Numbered from the stretch's first letter, positions 10,942 through 26,577 are shown. The stretch is 64,000 bases of DNA from Nautilus pompilius (GCA_018389105.1 JACATO010000201.1:23082-87081); one strand, 5' to 3'. Made by a program: numbers and translations. Notes: generated by a model from the sequence alone, not told the origin.

Positions 10942-13435
10942 CAATTCATATCACTATACTGCTTAAACTGGTTTAGATTATCACTATCAACCACCGCCAG
11001 ATAATTTATTTTACTCGTGTGCGCTGAGTCACTACAAAAATGTATAATTACGACAAAAATGTTTTTAACTATACATAATTGAGAAAATTTCTTGTACTCC
11101 AATCCTTCCGAGCCTTCATTAGTCGTTTTTAAATCTCTGTCGGATCTCTCAACCGTGAGTTGCTGAGACTGAGTAAATCTAATATTCCTTATCATTTTTC
11201 GTGTTATAACTGAATGAATGAAATCTAAAAATATTTCTCTAAAACGATCTTTCTATGACATTTAGAATCTGTTTTCATAAATTAGATTTTTTTAAAAAAA
11301 AATTGGCTGTAGGAAGAAAATTACTCCACCATTTTTGCCAGAAAGAAAAGTAGTTTCGCTGATTAACTTGTGATGCAATAATAGAAAAAATTATTTCAGT
11401 CGTAAATTGAACTAAAAACAACCAACCTTTCTGATTTTGAATGGCTTATTTTGGGGTTTTTTATCTTTATAATTATTTTTATTTCTTTATTTCCCAAAGT
11501 GATTTGATGCTTTAAAAAACTCTAATGAATTAATAAGCACAATAATAGATTTTTAAAAGAAACATCTCTGTATGAAGACTCTTGCAGACACGAGGTATGT
11601 GATGTCATCGCCAGGTTAACGTGTGCTGTAGTCGTGAGTGAGACTACGAAGGATCCGCCAGATTACGTGAGTTTAAAGCAAAAAGATTTCGAATATTTCT
11701 CTATAGTAGATGAAATTTTACTTTAAAACTTCAAATAATTCGCATAAAAAATAGAGGCTGAATATAATAAAATCTTACATACACAAAGGCTTATAAAACG
11801 TTTAAGTCCACTAAAGATTCCGTAAATTACAATTATTGAAACGCCACGGTCGAGAGTCTGAGTTTATTTCTGGCAGTGTACCGACTTGATTTGGTGTAGT
11901 ACCTACCCCATCTGGCGCGGTTTTTTCTTCGCCAGCCGGTGGTGTGGGCCTTCTCCAGTTTTCTTCCACATTTAAATATGAAGACTTCTGAAAGTCGGAA
12001 GCGCCAAGCCTCTTGTGAAGCAGGAATGGCAACACTTTTTATGGAGCAACAGCAACACTACGTGCCCCCCCTATCACGGTTGTCTCCCCTTGTGCAGACA
12101 AGCGCATGTCGTTATTGAATTAAGAGAACCTGCCAAGTAATTTCTGACTGGCTCGCATCTTAAACTCTCTTTCTTGTTTTTTCTTTCATTTCTTTTATTG
12201 AGGGATTTTTCTTAGAATTCATAGTTCTCTCTCACACAGCTGATGAAAAGAAAATCAGCGGGTCCAGTGACCGTCTCGATGTAAGTTGGAAAATAAAAGG
12301 AGATGATGCGAATCTAGTTGTAGCGTAGACAAGAAGCTTTATTATAATCTTTCTGCCTACAGGCGACAGCTTCGGCATCTCTGTGTAGCTGCACTGTTGT
12401 ATTTTGTCGTTAGCACGTCACGTAACTAGCCGCCAACAATCGACGTCTTCCTCGCTATCTGATGCTGCCGCTAGACCCCGCATCTTTCCACGTGGGAACA
12501 GCGCCGGAACATGCGCAAACTTCAAAGAAAGCAGTCACAGTAATGGTTTCCGGTCTGAACGTTTCAGAATCAGGGGGCGGATTAAATCTGGTGCTTACTG
12601 GTAAAACTACAAACAATTATCGGGTCTCACAATCGGCGAGCGGGTGCTCAGATTAAATTGAATGAAAGAATTAAAGGAAACTGAAATACCAAGATGAAAA
12701 AGGAAGAGATCTATTCAAATCCTGCAAGCCCTTAGTTAACTAAAACAAGGATTACTGAAACGAAATGTGGCACTTTTAATTAGTTTATTAACTCGTAGTG
12801 ACACATCAGAATTGCATAAACAACGGGATATCAGCGTACTAGTCCTTCTTGTTTTCCATGTCTAAAATCCAACCGACAGTTTGATACTCACATAAAACTG
12901 ACCATTTCTCAGGGATTTACAACGTTGCTATGGTACTATGACTTTTCAAATAATTCATGAGCTGAGAAAGTTATGCACAGTTTGTATTAGAACTTTGCTC
13001 GTTTTGACTGCAGGTCCAACCAAATATAGTTGTACTTCAGTAAACCTTTTTTTTTTTAAATTCAAAATTCTACACATTGGTAAAAGTTACCACTTTACCC
13101 GCGGAATAATAGCGCTCAGAGATGTGTTAGTGTAACTCCTCGGTCTGATTGATAAATTCTTTCCAGAGCTGACCAACCCCTCTTTTGTGATAAACAAGAG
13201 CTAAGTAAAATAGCAATTAGTGGAACCGATGGATGATGGGAATTGCAGTAATATTTGTAGCGACGACGTCAGAGACTATTTAGTCTTTGGTGGAAACACA
13301 CAAGGCTTTGAATTACGGACTCATTCATGGACAAACAAATGTTTTTCATTGCGTTCCTCTTCAAACCTGTAATTTATTTTATCATTTCGACTCATTTACG
13401 CTCAGAGCTCATCTTGGCTCATTAGGAAAAAAAAT
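10942..13435. other. Unique non-coding sequence
   Basis: No gene was recognised. The frames at 11811-12035 (minus) and 12404-12656 (plus, two overlapping) lie in a moderately GC-rich patch but resemble nothing known. The remainder is AT-rich. Confidence 0.4.
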
Positions 13436-13650
13436 AGAGAGAGAGATGACGTCAGTACAGAGAGATGGCGTCATTACTGAGAGAGAAAGAGAGAGACAGA
13501 GAGAGAGAGAGAGATGAGGTCAGTACAGCGAGAGACATGACGTCAGAACAGAGAGATGGCGTCATTAATGAGAGAGAAAGAGAGAGAGAGAGAGAGAGAT
13601 GGGGGAAGAGAGGGAGAGGGAAAGCAAGAGAAAGAGAGAGTGATTTTATA
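13436..13650 (+). repeat. GA-rich repeat with embedded CRE-like units
   Basis: (GA)n tracts alternate with units of the form ATGACGTCAGTACAGAGAGA and TGGCGTCATTA. The composite unit of about 90-100 bp is present roughly twice. TGACGTCA occurs at about 13447 and 13538. The open frames on both strands here are low-complexity translations of the repeat. Confidence 0.9.
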
Positions 13651-15478
13651 CGCACCGAGCTTTACCTATATAATTTTTAATTTTTCAATATTTTATTCAG
13701 TCGAAATTATTTTTTCAAATTATCGCAAATGAAGCTGGCCACAGAAACTCTGCCAGACGGTGTGTAAGATTAGCCAGTACCCAAGGACGCTCTGCACACC
13801 TTTGAATGACGTTCCGAGACGGTAGTATACTGCCAAATCTGTAGTCGCAATTGCAACTCCTACTCCACAGGTTGACGGTCTAACTTAAAAGGATTCTTAA
13901 TTCCGTAAGGAAATGGGGCGCTAGAAATGCGTTAGATTTTCATTGAAGTCGATAGTCTCCCCTTGTTTCATTCCCGTGTCTGCGACTCCAGACCTGCTGC
14001 CTACCTACCGCACGCGGCTAGTTGTTTCATTTACTTCCACCCGTAGACCTGACCTCTGACTTAGAAATTCTTGTATATAGTTCTGCGATAGCAAAGGAAA
14101 CAAAAAACCTATCTGTCAGCTAAAACACAAAGGAACTTTTCGAGCTCGGAGAAGGGACCTGATTTAAGACGCCAAGACTTTAGTAGACAGAGTGAGATCT
14201 TCAAAAGACTTATTTCAACAACTGGAGTTTCTCGCGTCTTCGAGAGTCCAACATAACTTCAGACCTGCGATAAATACGGAGTATCAGCAGAAGTCCCCTA
14301 TCAGCACCGCGGTCCTATAAAATCCGGCCCCGTATCGCACTTGCGCTTCGCTGTGTCTTAACGACGCCACAAAACTCTCATGAATTATATGGACATGGCT
14401 GTCCGCTTCCATTTACAAACGATTCTAAGCACGAGCAGGAGCTGTGTACGCTCCGGTATAGGGATGCTCCACTTTAAGAAAGTACCATAAATCATTTAGG
14501 CGGACTGGAGGATTAAGGAAAAGTTTATTTCGAATGATCTATTTACATTAACCTCGGACCCGATCCTGCCTCTACTATCTATGTTTTGCTCTTATATTCT
14601 AAAATTAATAATTTTAATGTAGGAGATGATAAAAAAAAACTCCAAGATGACAGCTATGAAAGTTCGCTTAATAACATTGTAGGTTTCACTGACTTTTGCG
14701 GTTTATATAAATCTATACGGTAAAATCTTTTCTTAACATAAGTAAAAAAAATTTGTGACTTACAATACTAAATTTATCCATCCTAAAGGCAACAAAAGAA
14801 CCGATGGACGCCAAAGCAGAGGAAATACTAAGAACGAGGAAAACTGACCACATCCTTCCACCCGCTTGAATCCAAAGAAAAGCTCTTAACTTAGTAGGTC
14901 TCCATAACACATGCAATTGCATGTGCATCTTTCTTGTCTCCAGGAAGCTGTCCAGGAAAAGGTAAATTCCACTGAGATTTACCAATGCTAGCTTCAGCAA
15001 CCGAACCCTGTGAACATCTAAGATGGATGCTCTTTCACCGACGTCCGTGGATAGTTGTCAGACGCTGCTATACTGAGGTTAGTTGCTGACAACCTTTGTC
15101 GAAAACTTGCCAAACCAGTAATCTTTAAGCTGGGTGGGACACTTTCGCTGATATCTTCCGGATATGTCAGAAAAGAAACTTTATAATTATTTCGTTTTAA
15201 GTGAACATCGGTGTTCCGAGTAACCGGTGCTTCATTAGGTGCGATTGTCTTCCGTCACTGCCAACGTACGACCGCGAGTAACCTTATAAGATATCGGGGT
15301 AGGTCCTCAAAAGTGTCCACTCGGATGTACTATACTCAACAACACTTTTGAGTTGGTGGCACTTATTTTAATATAATTATATTATTATATGCTATTATGT
15401 CAAATGTTAACAAAAACACTACCAGTTTCTGAATCAGAATTAGGCTCATTTGTATCAAATATTTGAACAGTGTTATAT
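13651..15478. other. Unique non-coding sequence
   Basis: No recognisable gene. The sequence around 13980-14460 is more GC-rich and contains a TATA-like element at 14316. The 95-codon minus-strand frame at 14713-15000 has no recognisable similarity. Confidence 0.4.
14316..14322 (+). promoter_or_regulatory. TATA-like element in a GC-richer context
   Basis: TATAAAA is followed by a CpG-containing stretch and, about 50 bp on, by a short frame starting ATGAATTATATGGAC near 14380 that ends after about 37 codons. A heptamer in 64 kb is weak evidence. Its CpG-rich surroundings are the only reason to list it. Confidence 0.15.
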
Positions 15479-15693
15479 TATCATAAGATAGTGTTACGTA
15501 CCATAAGATACAGTGTTGTTACTTACCATGAAAACCATTGTTGTAACATATCATAAGATACAGTGTTGTTACCTACCATAAGATGCAGTGTTGTTACTTA
15601 CCATAAGATACAGTGTTGTTACCTACCATAAGATACAGCGTTGTTACCTACCATATGATGCAGTGTTTTTACCTACCTTAAGATACAGTGTTT
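15479..15693 (+). repeat. 25-bp minisatellite
   Basis: About eight imperfect copies of a unit close to GTTACCTACCATAAGATACAGTGTT. Variants include ACTTACC, GATGCAG and one longer degenerate copy (ATGAAAACCATTGTTGTAAC) near the start. Confidence 0.93.
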
Positions 15694-18600
15694 ACAGTAT
15701 ATATTTTTCCTGTGGTAGTGAGGCGTTATTTTGGACACCAAATTTAATGTTATGACTAAAATAGCATATTTTCCACGAATGTATTTATAGTTAGTCTATT
15801 AAGAATTATTTTTCCCCTGATATCTTTGTCGTGCAGGTAAAGCATGCAACCATGTGACTATTTTTAGTACACTTGCCAACCTTTGCGTGAAGTGTAATTT
15901 GTCAAATTCAAACATAAAGAGAAAGTAGACTGCAGGATACTGCAACTTCTGAAACTTGAACTTTTAAGAAAGAATAAAGGGCAAATATTTCCAAGGTTGA
16001 ATAGCTTGAAAACTTCCACTAGGAATCCAAGGACAAAGGCAATGACGAGCAGGCTGAGCAAACTTAGAATAATCTAATAACACTTTTGTGCATACATACT
16101 GGCATCTCACCTTGAAGCATCCTAAAGTCCTTTATTCATTCTATTATGCTCCACAAGCAATTGTCAAGGCAGCCACTGCGAGCCACCTAAACTTCACGAG
16201 CTGATAAGAGTTGCTTTGCTTTTGTCACAGGGGGAATGTAAAATTGAATCCGTTCCTAAAGGGCGAAAACATATTTTTGGTTAAGAAACCGATTATCTTT
16301 TTGCCATCGCAGTATTTTCAAGCTCGCACTTGTTAAATGGACTTTCTTTTACCATTTGTTTGTCCAGTGTAAAAATTTCCAACACCTGATGGATTTATCA
16401 TGACTAAAAGTTTCTACGGAGCTTATAGTGAGAATAGAGAAGTAACTTGATAATGAGGGACCATGAAAGTTGTTTATATATGTCCGTCCAGTCTTGAATC
16501 TCTTGAAAATTTGAATACAGTATTTTGAAACAAGATGGCATATATTTTCACATACAGCCTATCGTGTTGGCCATAGTGTAAGGTCTATTAATCTGATATA
16601 CATTTTGGCATTTTATGAACAAGAAATTTTTTCAACAGTTTCAGAACTGACATGGAATCCCTTACAGAAAACATATAAAAGGTAACCGGGATGTAAACGC
16701 ATTCATGCCGTAAACAACTCGTCTTCCGGTTTCCACTCTGTTTTTTTTTTTTGCTTATCTTACTGTGGTCGTCATCAGCCATCAGCTCATGGAACATTAT
16801 CTCAAATAAGTTCTTATTTGGTAGATTAGTGAAGAGTATCGTGTCTTTTTCATTTTTCATACCCTTACCAGTGAGACGTGGATGTCAGCCGCGCACCAAT
16901 ATTGAAAATATTTTAAAGTTGGGTCCTTTCTCTTGGCTATTACTGGAATCATCAGAGTTGACAAGAGCACAGTAGCCATGGTGAATTGCAGATGCATCTA
17001 TTCAACTCCACATCTATACCTTCAGTTTTATAAGGTTCTGATGGCCGCATCTTGTTTGTCCTTGACAAGATCATCAGTAATCTGTTTAATGAATAATAAA
17101 TATTTAAATAATCATTTATATATAAAATTTTTAAGAATGGATAAAATTTAAGAAATAATATTTGAAAAAAAAATACATAACTCCAAAATATACTAAATTA
17201 TTACACTACAGAATGACAGTCGCTACGCTGGAGAAATAGACGAACAATCCTGAAATAGAATTAATAACAAGTTATAAAAAGAAATTATACCAATGCTTCA
17301 TCTTGTATTATTCTTCACCTATACAGCCTTAATATTTTTTATTATCATGTAATCATAATTAAGAAGACCGAAGAAAACACTTCAAACCAATAATGGTTTT
17401 AAGAATTAGAAATAAAGGAAACAAATTTAAAATCTTTGCTTTTCTTCTATTATTCCACATGGTAAAATTAGTTTCTTAAGATAATTTTATCATTCCAAAC
17501 AGAAGTTCATGTACTTTACCAATTACAAAATGAGCAAAGTCGGTAAAATATTTATTCTTTTTAATTAATTAACTGATATTTAACGATAGCGTTGCAGTCA
17601 CGTGCAGACAAAATCCGGTCCACCATTGTAGTTACAAGGTTAAGCACTTTGAATTCCTAATCTGGACATTATGCAAGGTTCTCCAAAATTGGGGAGGTGT
17701 CGCTTTAACTGTAAGCTGAGGCTAACCTGCACAATTCGCATCCATTATCAGACAAGAGAGAGCTACATTTTGCATGGCCCGCTTGCTTGAAACAAAACTG
17801 TTAGCTGCCGTTTTTGCATGTTTCTTTGATGACCATCATCCACCGGAACATTTCACGGGCTGTGTGACTTCATATAAACTAGATTTTAATATCTGTTCTT
17901 CCGAGATTACAGGACAAGAAACCGCAAGGGGCAGTTATCACAACTTTCTGAGTCATTATGATTTCCTAAGCATGGCGAAGTCGAGCGTACCTGAAAGGAA
18001 TCAGGTAAATGTATTTCTGTTGATGTCATGCCAGCATCCTACCGAAGCGACGATTTCCGTTGAATGGGGTAAGATTTGGTTGAGTTATTCGTTCATTAAA
18101 CGTAAGTTTTAATGGCGATGGTACGGTCAAAATTGAATTAGTGTATCCATCTTCTGACGCGCTTTGAGGTCATCCCACAACGCTTCGCCGAACATGTCAG
18201 TGAATTCCACCATGTCAGGTGACAAAAGCGTGTAACCGTGTGATCTTCGAGGCAAGCTGCAGAGGAAAGAAGAGAAAGAAAAGCGAAAAGACGTTATTTA
18301 ACCGGCCGTTCAATACCCAGGTAGGTGGTTCATTGTGAGCCAGATACCTTCTCACCTGTCACTTCTATCCGCACTGTCACCATTCCGAGTAGACAAAGCT
18401 ACGCGACGTCATAATAGCGATGTAATAATGGCGGAACATCAAAGGTGATCCCCGCGGGGCTAGAACCCCACCGCTGCAGTATACGGAAGCCATGACACGG
18501 CACCGCCCATCTCATTACACCGTCGGGGCACCCTACCATGAGGAAAATTAAAACATCCCCTTACATACGCATGCTTGATTAAAATCAAAACCCTCTGGCA

Positions 18601-20713
18601 AGATACCCGCATTGCATAAGAAGGTCGAACAAAACAGTGAAGGCCCAGCAGTATCAAATACGCTTTTTATTGGTCTTTGAATAGAAATAAGCTTTTATTT
18701 CAGCAAAGACCCACCCGTTAAGGGTAATTTCATACGGTTGTTCAGTGTTTGTCATACCCCAATTAAACGGATTTACCGCACTTGTCCGTCTTGGTAGCGG
18801 TCTATAATGTGTCTTCGTGTGGAATCTGTTGTCCTGTGCCGGGAAACGTCAGGTCAGCCTTAGTAATCTAACTCTTCCTTCCCGGGCCCAGTCTGTCCCT
18901 TGTCGCTTTTTGCTTTGTATATACAAAACTATTAAATTGAACAAAAGGACAACGGGAACGAAAACTTACCAATAATAAAATTGTGTGCAGACGAATGATA
19001 ACGATATTCCTCTGCGATTTCCTTTATTTACTCTACACGATACACGCACAGCTTTAGTGAACTCTGGAGAAATATTATAGCACTCCCGTGACGGTGTCCT
19101 GGCAGGTTTCACCCTCACCACCCATGGTACATAAGTTTCGAAGATTTGAAGACAAGATCAAGGTTGTGTGAAGGCAGAAATTGTTCAGACTGCCCGGCCG
19201 GCTGTTCACCAAAGCCCACACCACTATGGCGCTTGGTTTGGTGGGAAAGGTTTCTGTAGATGTGTTAATTATTTCAAGATGGCACTAAATGTTTCCGTCA
19301 GCTTGTTTGTTAGGCTGCCCAGACAGAGCGCATTAACGTATTAAAAAATTAGAAATTACTTTTGGTTGATTGAGAGGCAGTAAAAGCAGCATTCAGGGAC
19401 TGAACGGTTTTTGTCGGTTCACTACATCAGGGATCGATGGAAAAGTATTGCTTTATCGGGAGCGGCCGTATTTAAACCCTTTCAACGTCGCACGTCACAC
19501 TTCACTTTAATGTGTCATGCCATCGCTAAACCTCCACACGTAGTCTTTTGGTTTGTCTTCGACGCAACTTTATTAATTAAGCGGACATTGGTTGGCTAAC
19601 AAACAGTTGTGATCTAGATCAGTTAACACGAATGTTCGCTTTTTTTAATTAACACTTTTATGTGCTGATTTAGTTCAAAGAAACATCAATGTTAGAAGAG
19701 CGTGCGCAGACAGCTACAAGTAAAACGGGATCTTAGCAAGAGGTGGAGGGAGCTGAAAGAAAGAAACCAGGTACAATTATTTGACAGTCATTGGACACAA
19801 AACCAGGAAAGTTTGGCACAACTCCTTGGTCGGAGCCCGTCTCGCGGGACACGTCCCACCGGCGTGCTCAGACGTACGCATTACATGCCTCCAAGTCGCT
19901 TAATCGATTCGCTGTGTCTGTCTTTTCCCTTCTCCTAGCATATATGTTGCTTTCCTTTCCGCCCCTCATCCGAGTAATGGAAAGCCTGTCATTTTTTCAA
20001 AGACGCAGCCTCGCCAGAGGCAGCCCGTGCACTATGTCAGCTCGGCAGCGTTCGTCTTCCCCGAACTGATTGGTTTTTAATGAGGCCACTTAGGACATCG
20101 GCCGTGAGTAGGGTTGCGTGCGTGAAGTTGCTGCACCGTTGTTAAGGGCCGATGCTTCCGGAGTTGCTTCACCAATCAATATGGTCTTGACAAGCGACAA
20201 GATGTAACCTGATAGCGAATCAATATCGGTTGAAAAACATCCATTGTCAAACTCCTCCAAGTAGTAAGCGGCCCCCAACTTGCTGTAGGGACGCAGAGAA
20301 GCGAAGAATGGCTCTGCCCTTCGGATAGCGTTATGTTTAATTAAAGATGTACGTATCCTCGCCATGCAAGGTGCCGTGTTTGTTAGAACTGTATCGTCTT
20401 ACACTGGTGCCAGCCGCTATTCACGCGAGCCAGCCACTCGCAAACATAAGAGGCAAATTCGTTCCAGGTTGCAATTTCCTTTAACGATATTTTTATAATT
20501 ACTCGGTAATAATTTTCTAATAAAAAACCTGAAAAACTGAATAATTTTAATAATGAAATAATAGAAAAGTAATCTAGTAATATAGTTTCGTTTTGTTTTT
20601 TTATGGCCACCAGAATTAAACGCAACTCTTTTCTGTTTTTTTAATTTTTGAATTTTCAATAGCAGATTTTATAAACTAGAAACTTTCTTAGGGACTTTGA
20701 AGCCATTACATGT
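15694..20713. other. Unique sequence without a recognised gene
   Basis: About 5 kb of mixed AT-rich sequence. It contains one weak candidate first exon (17774-18004) and a GC-richer patch at 18420-18540. No repeat or mobile element was identified by eye. Open frames at 16588-16975, 19411-19599, 19702-20069 and 20090-20365 do not resemble known proteins. Confidence 0.4.
17774..18004 (+). CDS. Weak candidate first coding exon, unknown protein
   Basis: An ATG opens a 77-codon frame beginning MARLLETKLLAAVFACFF, whose hydrophobic stretch could be a signal peptide or anchor. The frame meets a strong splice-donor-like site, AATCAG then GTAAAT, in phase 0 at 18004/18005. Without splicing it runs to 18112. 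The ATG context (TTTTGCATGG) is poor at -3. I recognise no domain and found no partner exon. Frames of this size are common by chance here, so this is more likely spurious than real. Confidence 0.12.
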
Positions 20714-20741
20714 TTATATATATATATATATATATATATAT
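20714..20741 (+). repeat. (TA)n microsatellite
   Basis: About 14 uninterrupted TA units. Confidence 0.95.
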
Positions 20742-22463
20742 CCATATCCTAAAAAAGAAATTGATTGTTCTCTTTTCCTGCATAAATTAGCCTGGCTAAA
20801 ACGGAGATATTTTAGATTTATTTATCTAGTTATTCTTGAATAGAACCAAATGCATGGACAAAAGTTCCGGTTTCTTTTAAGGCAAATATGTGGCTAAACG
20901 TTAAGCAGTAGGAGCCTCTACCTTGATTTCGTTTCTAGTCTGCGCCGATTTCAGCTGATGCACCAAACTCGCATCTGGTTACTATATTTCTGCTCGTCTT
21001 TTCGATCTTTGCAACCAAACAATGGCGAATTAAGTACCAGGCTGGTCAAAGATAATCCGGCGTTCTTGTCATCCTAGTAAAAAAAATATCAAAAACAGGG
21101 GACTTTATCGATGTCTTGGAGAGAGTTCCTCATCGATGTTTATGCGAGATTTCTTACCAGAGAACAGTGAGCTAAAGACTGAATGCAACAGTCACCAACA
21201 GATGGTGCAATCTCTGTCGTTCAGGTCAAGCATGTCCTTCAGTCACCGGATGACCCTCGCAGCCACCCTGTGCCACGAGTGGAGGGGTAACCTGAAGACA
21301 GACGCTACTAACCCACGCAGACGTCGAAAAGGCTGAGAACGGAAGGAAGTGGGTCCTGCCGGAAGGTGGTACCCGAGACGCCCACATGACGAGATTGCCT
21401 TTATATCATTCGACCGTTTTGAAAAAAAATACTTTAAAAAGTTGCTTATTATTGATGACGTAGTCAGGTTTCTCTGCAAGACCACACTTAAACAAAAATT
21501 TCTCACAAACAATCAGCATATATTAGATATTTTCCAGAACCAAGTAAAAATAATCAAACAATCTGATTGCAGATCGATAAGAAGAGTTAGTCGCATCCAC
21601 AATGTTTAAAATATATACGCATTTGTTTAACTTGTATATATTTTTGTTTAAAAAATAAACATGAAAGGTTCGTGACTGACCTGAATATAAACACATGGTT
21701 GTAGCCGAGTCTGGCTCTTAAACACTTACCTGTGAAACTCATAAGTAAAGAAAGTCTTACTAATCTTTTATATTGTTTTACTCTAAGCAAGTTTGCCCGA
21801 TCATATTTTAAAATAACAGTAGTATACTCACGGGCTTCTGATAAACGTATATTTTGTTTCACAGTTTCTTCTGCTTTTCAGATGTTTAACTTAAAAAATA
21901 TATCCCACTGTTGTAAAAGTAGTATTAAATACAAACTATTTTTGATTTTGAAAAAGGACTAAAATGTATATCATCAAACACTGACAGTTATATTCGACGT
22001 CAGTGCTCCCTTTTCGCAGATAATAGTATTTGATTTATAATGTGTGACCGGATACCGAGTTTTTCAGAACAACGTCAGCAATAAAATATCATATTTACAT
22101 CATGTTGCACGCGCAGAAAACGATTTTGTTTCAACTTTCTATGAGATTTATTGCCTGTACTGCGAGCTTGATTTTATTTTACATTTCGGGAATAGAATTT
22201 TTAATTTGCAACACCAGATTGCGCACGATATATTTATGGTCATGGCGCATGAATTTATTTTAAAATTTACGCTACAGATAGTTGGTTATTATAGCAAATA
22301 AATCATTAGGATTAGTCATAAATTCTTATCGAAATTTAGAAACAACAAAAATTTAATTTGGTAAACGGCAATACAAGACAATCTGAAGATTTTATGGTTT
22401 TATGCATTATTTTACGTAAAGATTGGACGATAAAGTTGGAGCTAGAATGAAGAGCTGATGTGG
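20742..22463. other. Unique non-coding sequence
   Basis: No gene was recognised. The stretch 22040-22300 is high-complexity and contains TTTATGG and TGAATTTATTTT homeodomain-like sites. The 85-codon frame across it resembles no known protein. Confidence 0.4.
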
Positions 22464-24792
<2,329 letters not shown>

Positions 24793-25107
24793 AATTCCAT
24801 GGTTAAAAGGTTTTGCATCACCATAGAATTTCATAATTTTGTTTGATAAAGTCGAATTAAACCTACTGAATGTCCATTCTATATCGAAGTGCGACCCGCT
24901 TTGTAGTTTACCTCCAAGTGGAGAAATGACAGAAATTGTGAAATGTGACAACTTGAAATCTATCATGCGAACACGTGATTTCTAGAAAGACCTTACAAAG
25001 TTGGATTCAATTAGAAATGGTCACAAATACCCAGCTATGAGCAGGATTAGAGGATAAATTTCATTGTTGTTTCTGTGGTAATACCAAACTTTTGACCATG
25101 ATTGTGT
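24793..25107 (-). mobile_element. Tc1/mariner-like MITE, family 1, copy B
   Basis: The ends are inverted: the left reads CATGGTTAAAAGGTTTTGCA, and the right, reverse-complemented, reads CATGGTCAAAAGTTTGGTAT. Both continue into ACC-A-AGAA. The interior matches copy A (10570-10939) in reverse orientation, including GCGACCCGCTTTGTAG, ACCTCCA-GTGGAG and ATCATGCGAACACGTGATT. The outermost bases are degraded, so the termini are uncertain by a few bases. Confidence 0.72.
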
Positions 25108-26280
25108 ATTTCTGTTATAAGTCTTTATAAATTAAAATATATATATACAATTGCATATTTTTTAAGGAATGCGGTTTCTTAAATCAACTTTTAATGTTGT
25201 CTTGTAAAAGTTTAAGAATGGTTCACATGTTTAATCATGAGAAATAGATTCGTTAATACAACATAAAAATAAATATATAATCTGTTTTTTCTGGGCAAGA
25301 AATTTTAAATATTTGTTATTAAGAGTCTGCAGTTATGCACATTTAAAAGTAGATTTGACATATAATAAATACTAAAGACGTTTTCAGAAATTAAATATGC
25401 GAGATCACACACACAAACTACCTATGAGGTAAAGATAATCTGTGATGTTAACATATCTATCAAGATTATTATATTGTCGCCTAGTAAACGAGGTCCTACA
25501 ACATTCATAGCTTAGTGCCATGCTTTTCTATTTTGGCGCCAAGAACGTGAGGAAATCTTTCTAATCTAATAAATTTTAAAACCTGTCAAAAGTAATCATG
25601 CAGAAATTTTTAATTACTGATTATATAAAGCAGTTCCTTATATTTTTCATTAAGTATGCTAAATCTTTCTAAATACAAGGCTATATTTTTGGAATTATAT
25701 TTTATGAAACTTTTCAAGTTATGATGAATAGACTGACAAACAACTGCAGGAAAATGTATGTCAGTATATCAATCAGAAAGATTTGTTAAGCACCAGGTTC
25801 TGTTCAACAGTTTGGTACGTACTGCCAGCCGCGTCTGACTTTGACATTTTCCAGAAGTCATATTTTGAAATCTGTTCACGTTACTTTAACTGAACACGTT
25901 ATAATGTGGTAAATTGAATATTTACAGTGGCATAACTAAGATATCTGACATGTTAAAAAGTACAACTGGTGAAATATTTGGTATACTGTTAGATGAATTA
26001 AAATGTTGAATTAAAGATAGATTATACTTGATTCATACAAACAATGCATTTCGGCTAAAAATCAGAATGCAAAACAAGAATGAGTTGTTCATAATCTAAA
26101 ATGTTAGATGCTGAAGTTTCATGCAGTATATCTGTCAGCAAGCGATGACGTTCAGGTGTTATACATCGTTGCTTTCTAAATAATGAAAATAAAGATGGGA
26201 TTTCAACCAATAACCATTGTGCTGCAGGCAAATAGAGTGGGAGTCGATTAGAATGAGTTTTCACAGGCTTTAATAATTAG
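25108..26280. other. AT-rich non-coding sequence
   Basis: Nothing recognised. The 69-codon minus-strand frame at 26055-26264 has no known similarity. Confidence 0.4.
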
Positions 26281-26577
26281 AACTGGAACACAGGCGAGCA
26301 GATGTGAATAGATAAATGATGCAAGGCGAACCACCAATAAACAAATCATAATCAAGTTCTGCCGTCGGAGGAACGTCAGCCAACAGGGCTATCTTTGATT
26401 GTGAAGGCAACGGTATTAGTCAGGGTTGGAGCACAGAAGAGAAAATGTAGATAGAAGGATGATGATGCAAGGCGACCTTTCATCATTATGACCAATTCCT
26501 GCGTGAGGTCTGCAGTCGGAGGAACACTGTCGAGTAGCTTCATTTTCAGTTGGGAAGGACAACAACATAGTCAACAA
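26281..26577 (+). repeat. Diverged tandem duplication, about 145 bp x 2
   Basis: Unit 1 (26281-26423) and unit 2 (26424-26577) share, in order, GGAACACAGGCGAG/GGAGCACAGAAGAG, GATGCAAGGCGA, a diverged centre with TC(C/T)GC-GTCGGAGGAAC, and GTGAAGGCAAC/GGGAAGGACAAC followed by TAGTCA. Substitutions and small indels separate them, so the duplication is old. Confidence 0.8.

Noticed and set aside
15479..15693. CRISPR-like direct repeat array
   Set aside because: Units are contiguous with no unique spacers, and the context is eukaryotic; it is a minisatellite.
19702..19938. Charged frame RRQLQVKRDLSKRWRELKER followed by a GT
   Set aside because: Starts at GTG rather than ATG and the donor context (CCAG|GTACAA) is only moderate; too short to assign.
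20090..20365. 91-codon minus frame with balanced, protein-like composition
   Set aside because: I recognise no family. It might be an exon, but there is no supporting signal beyond the open frame.
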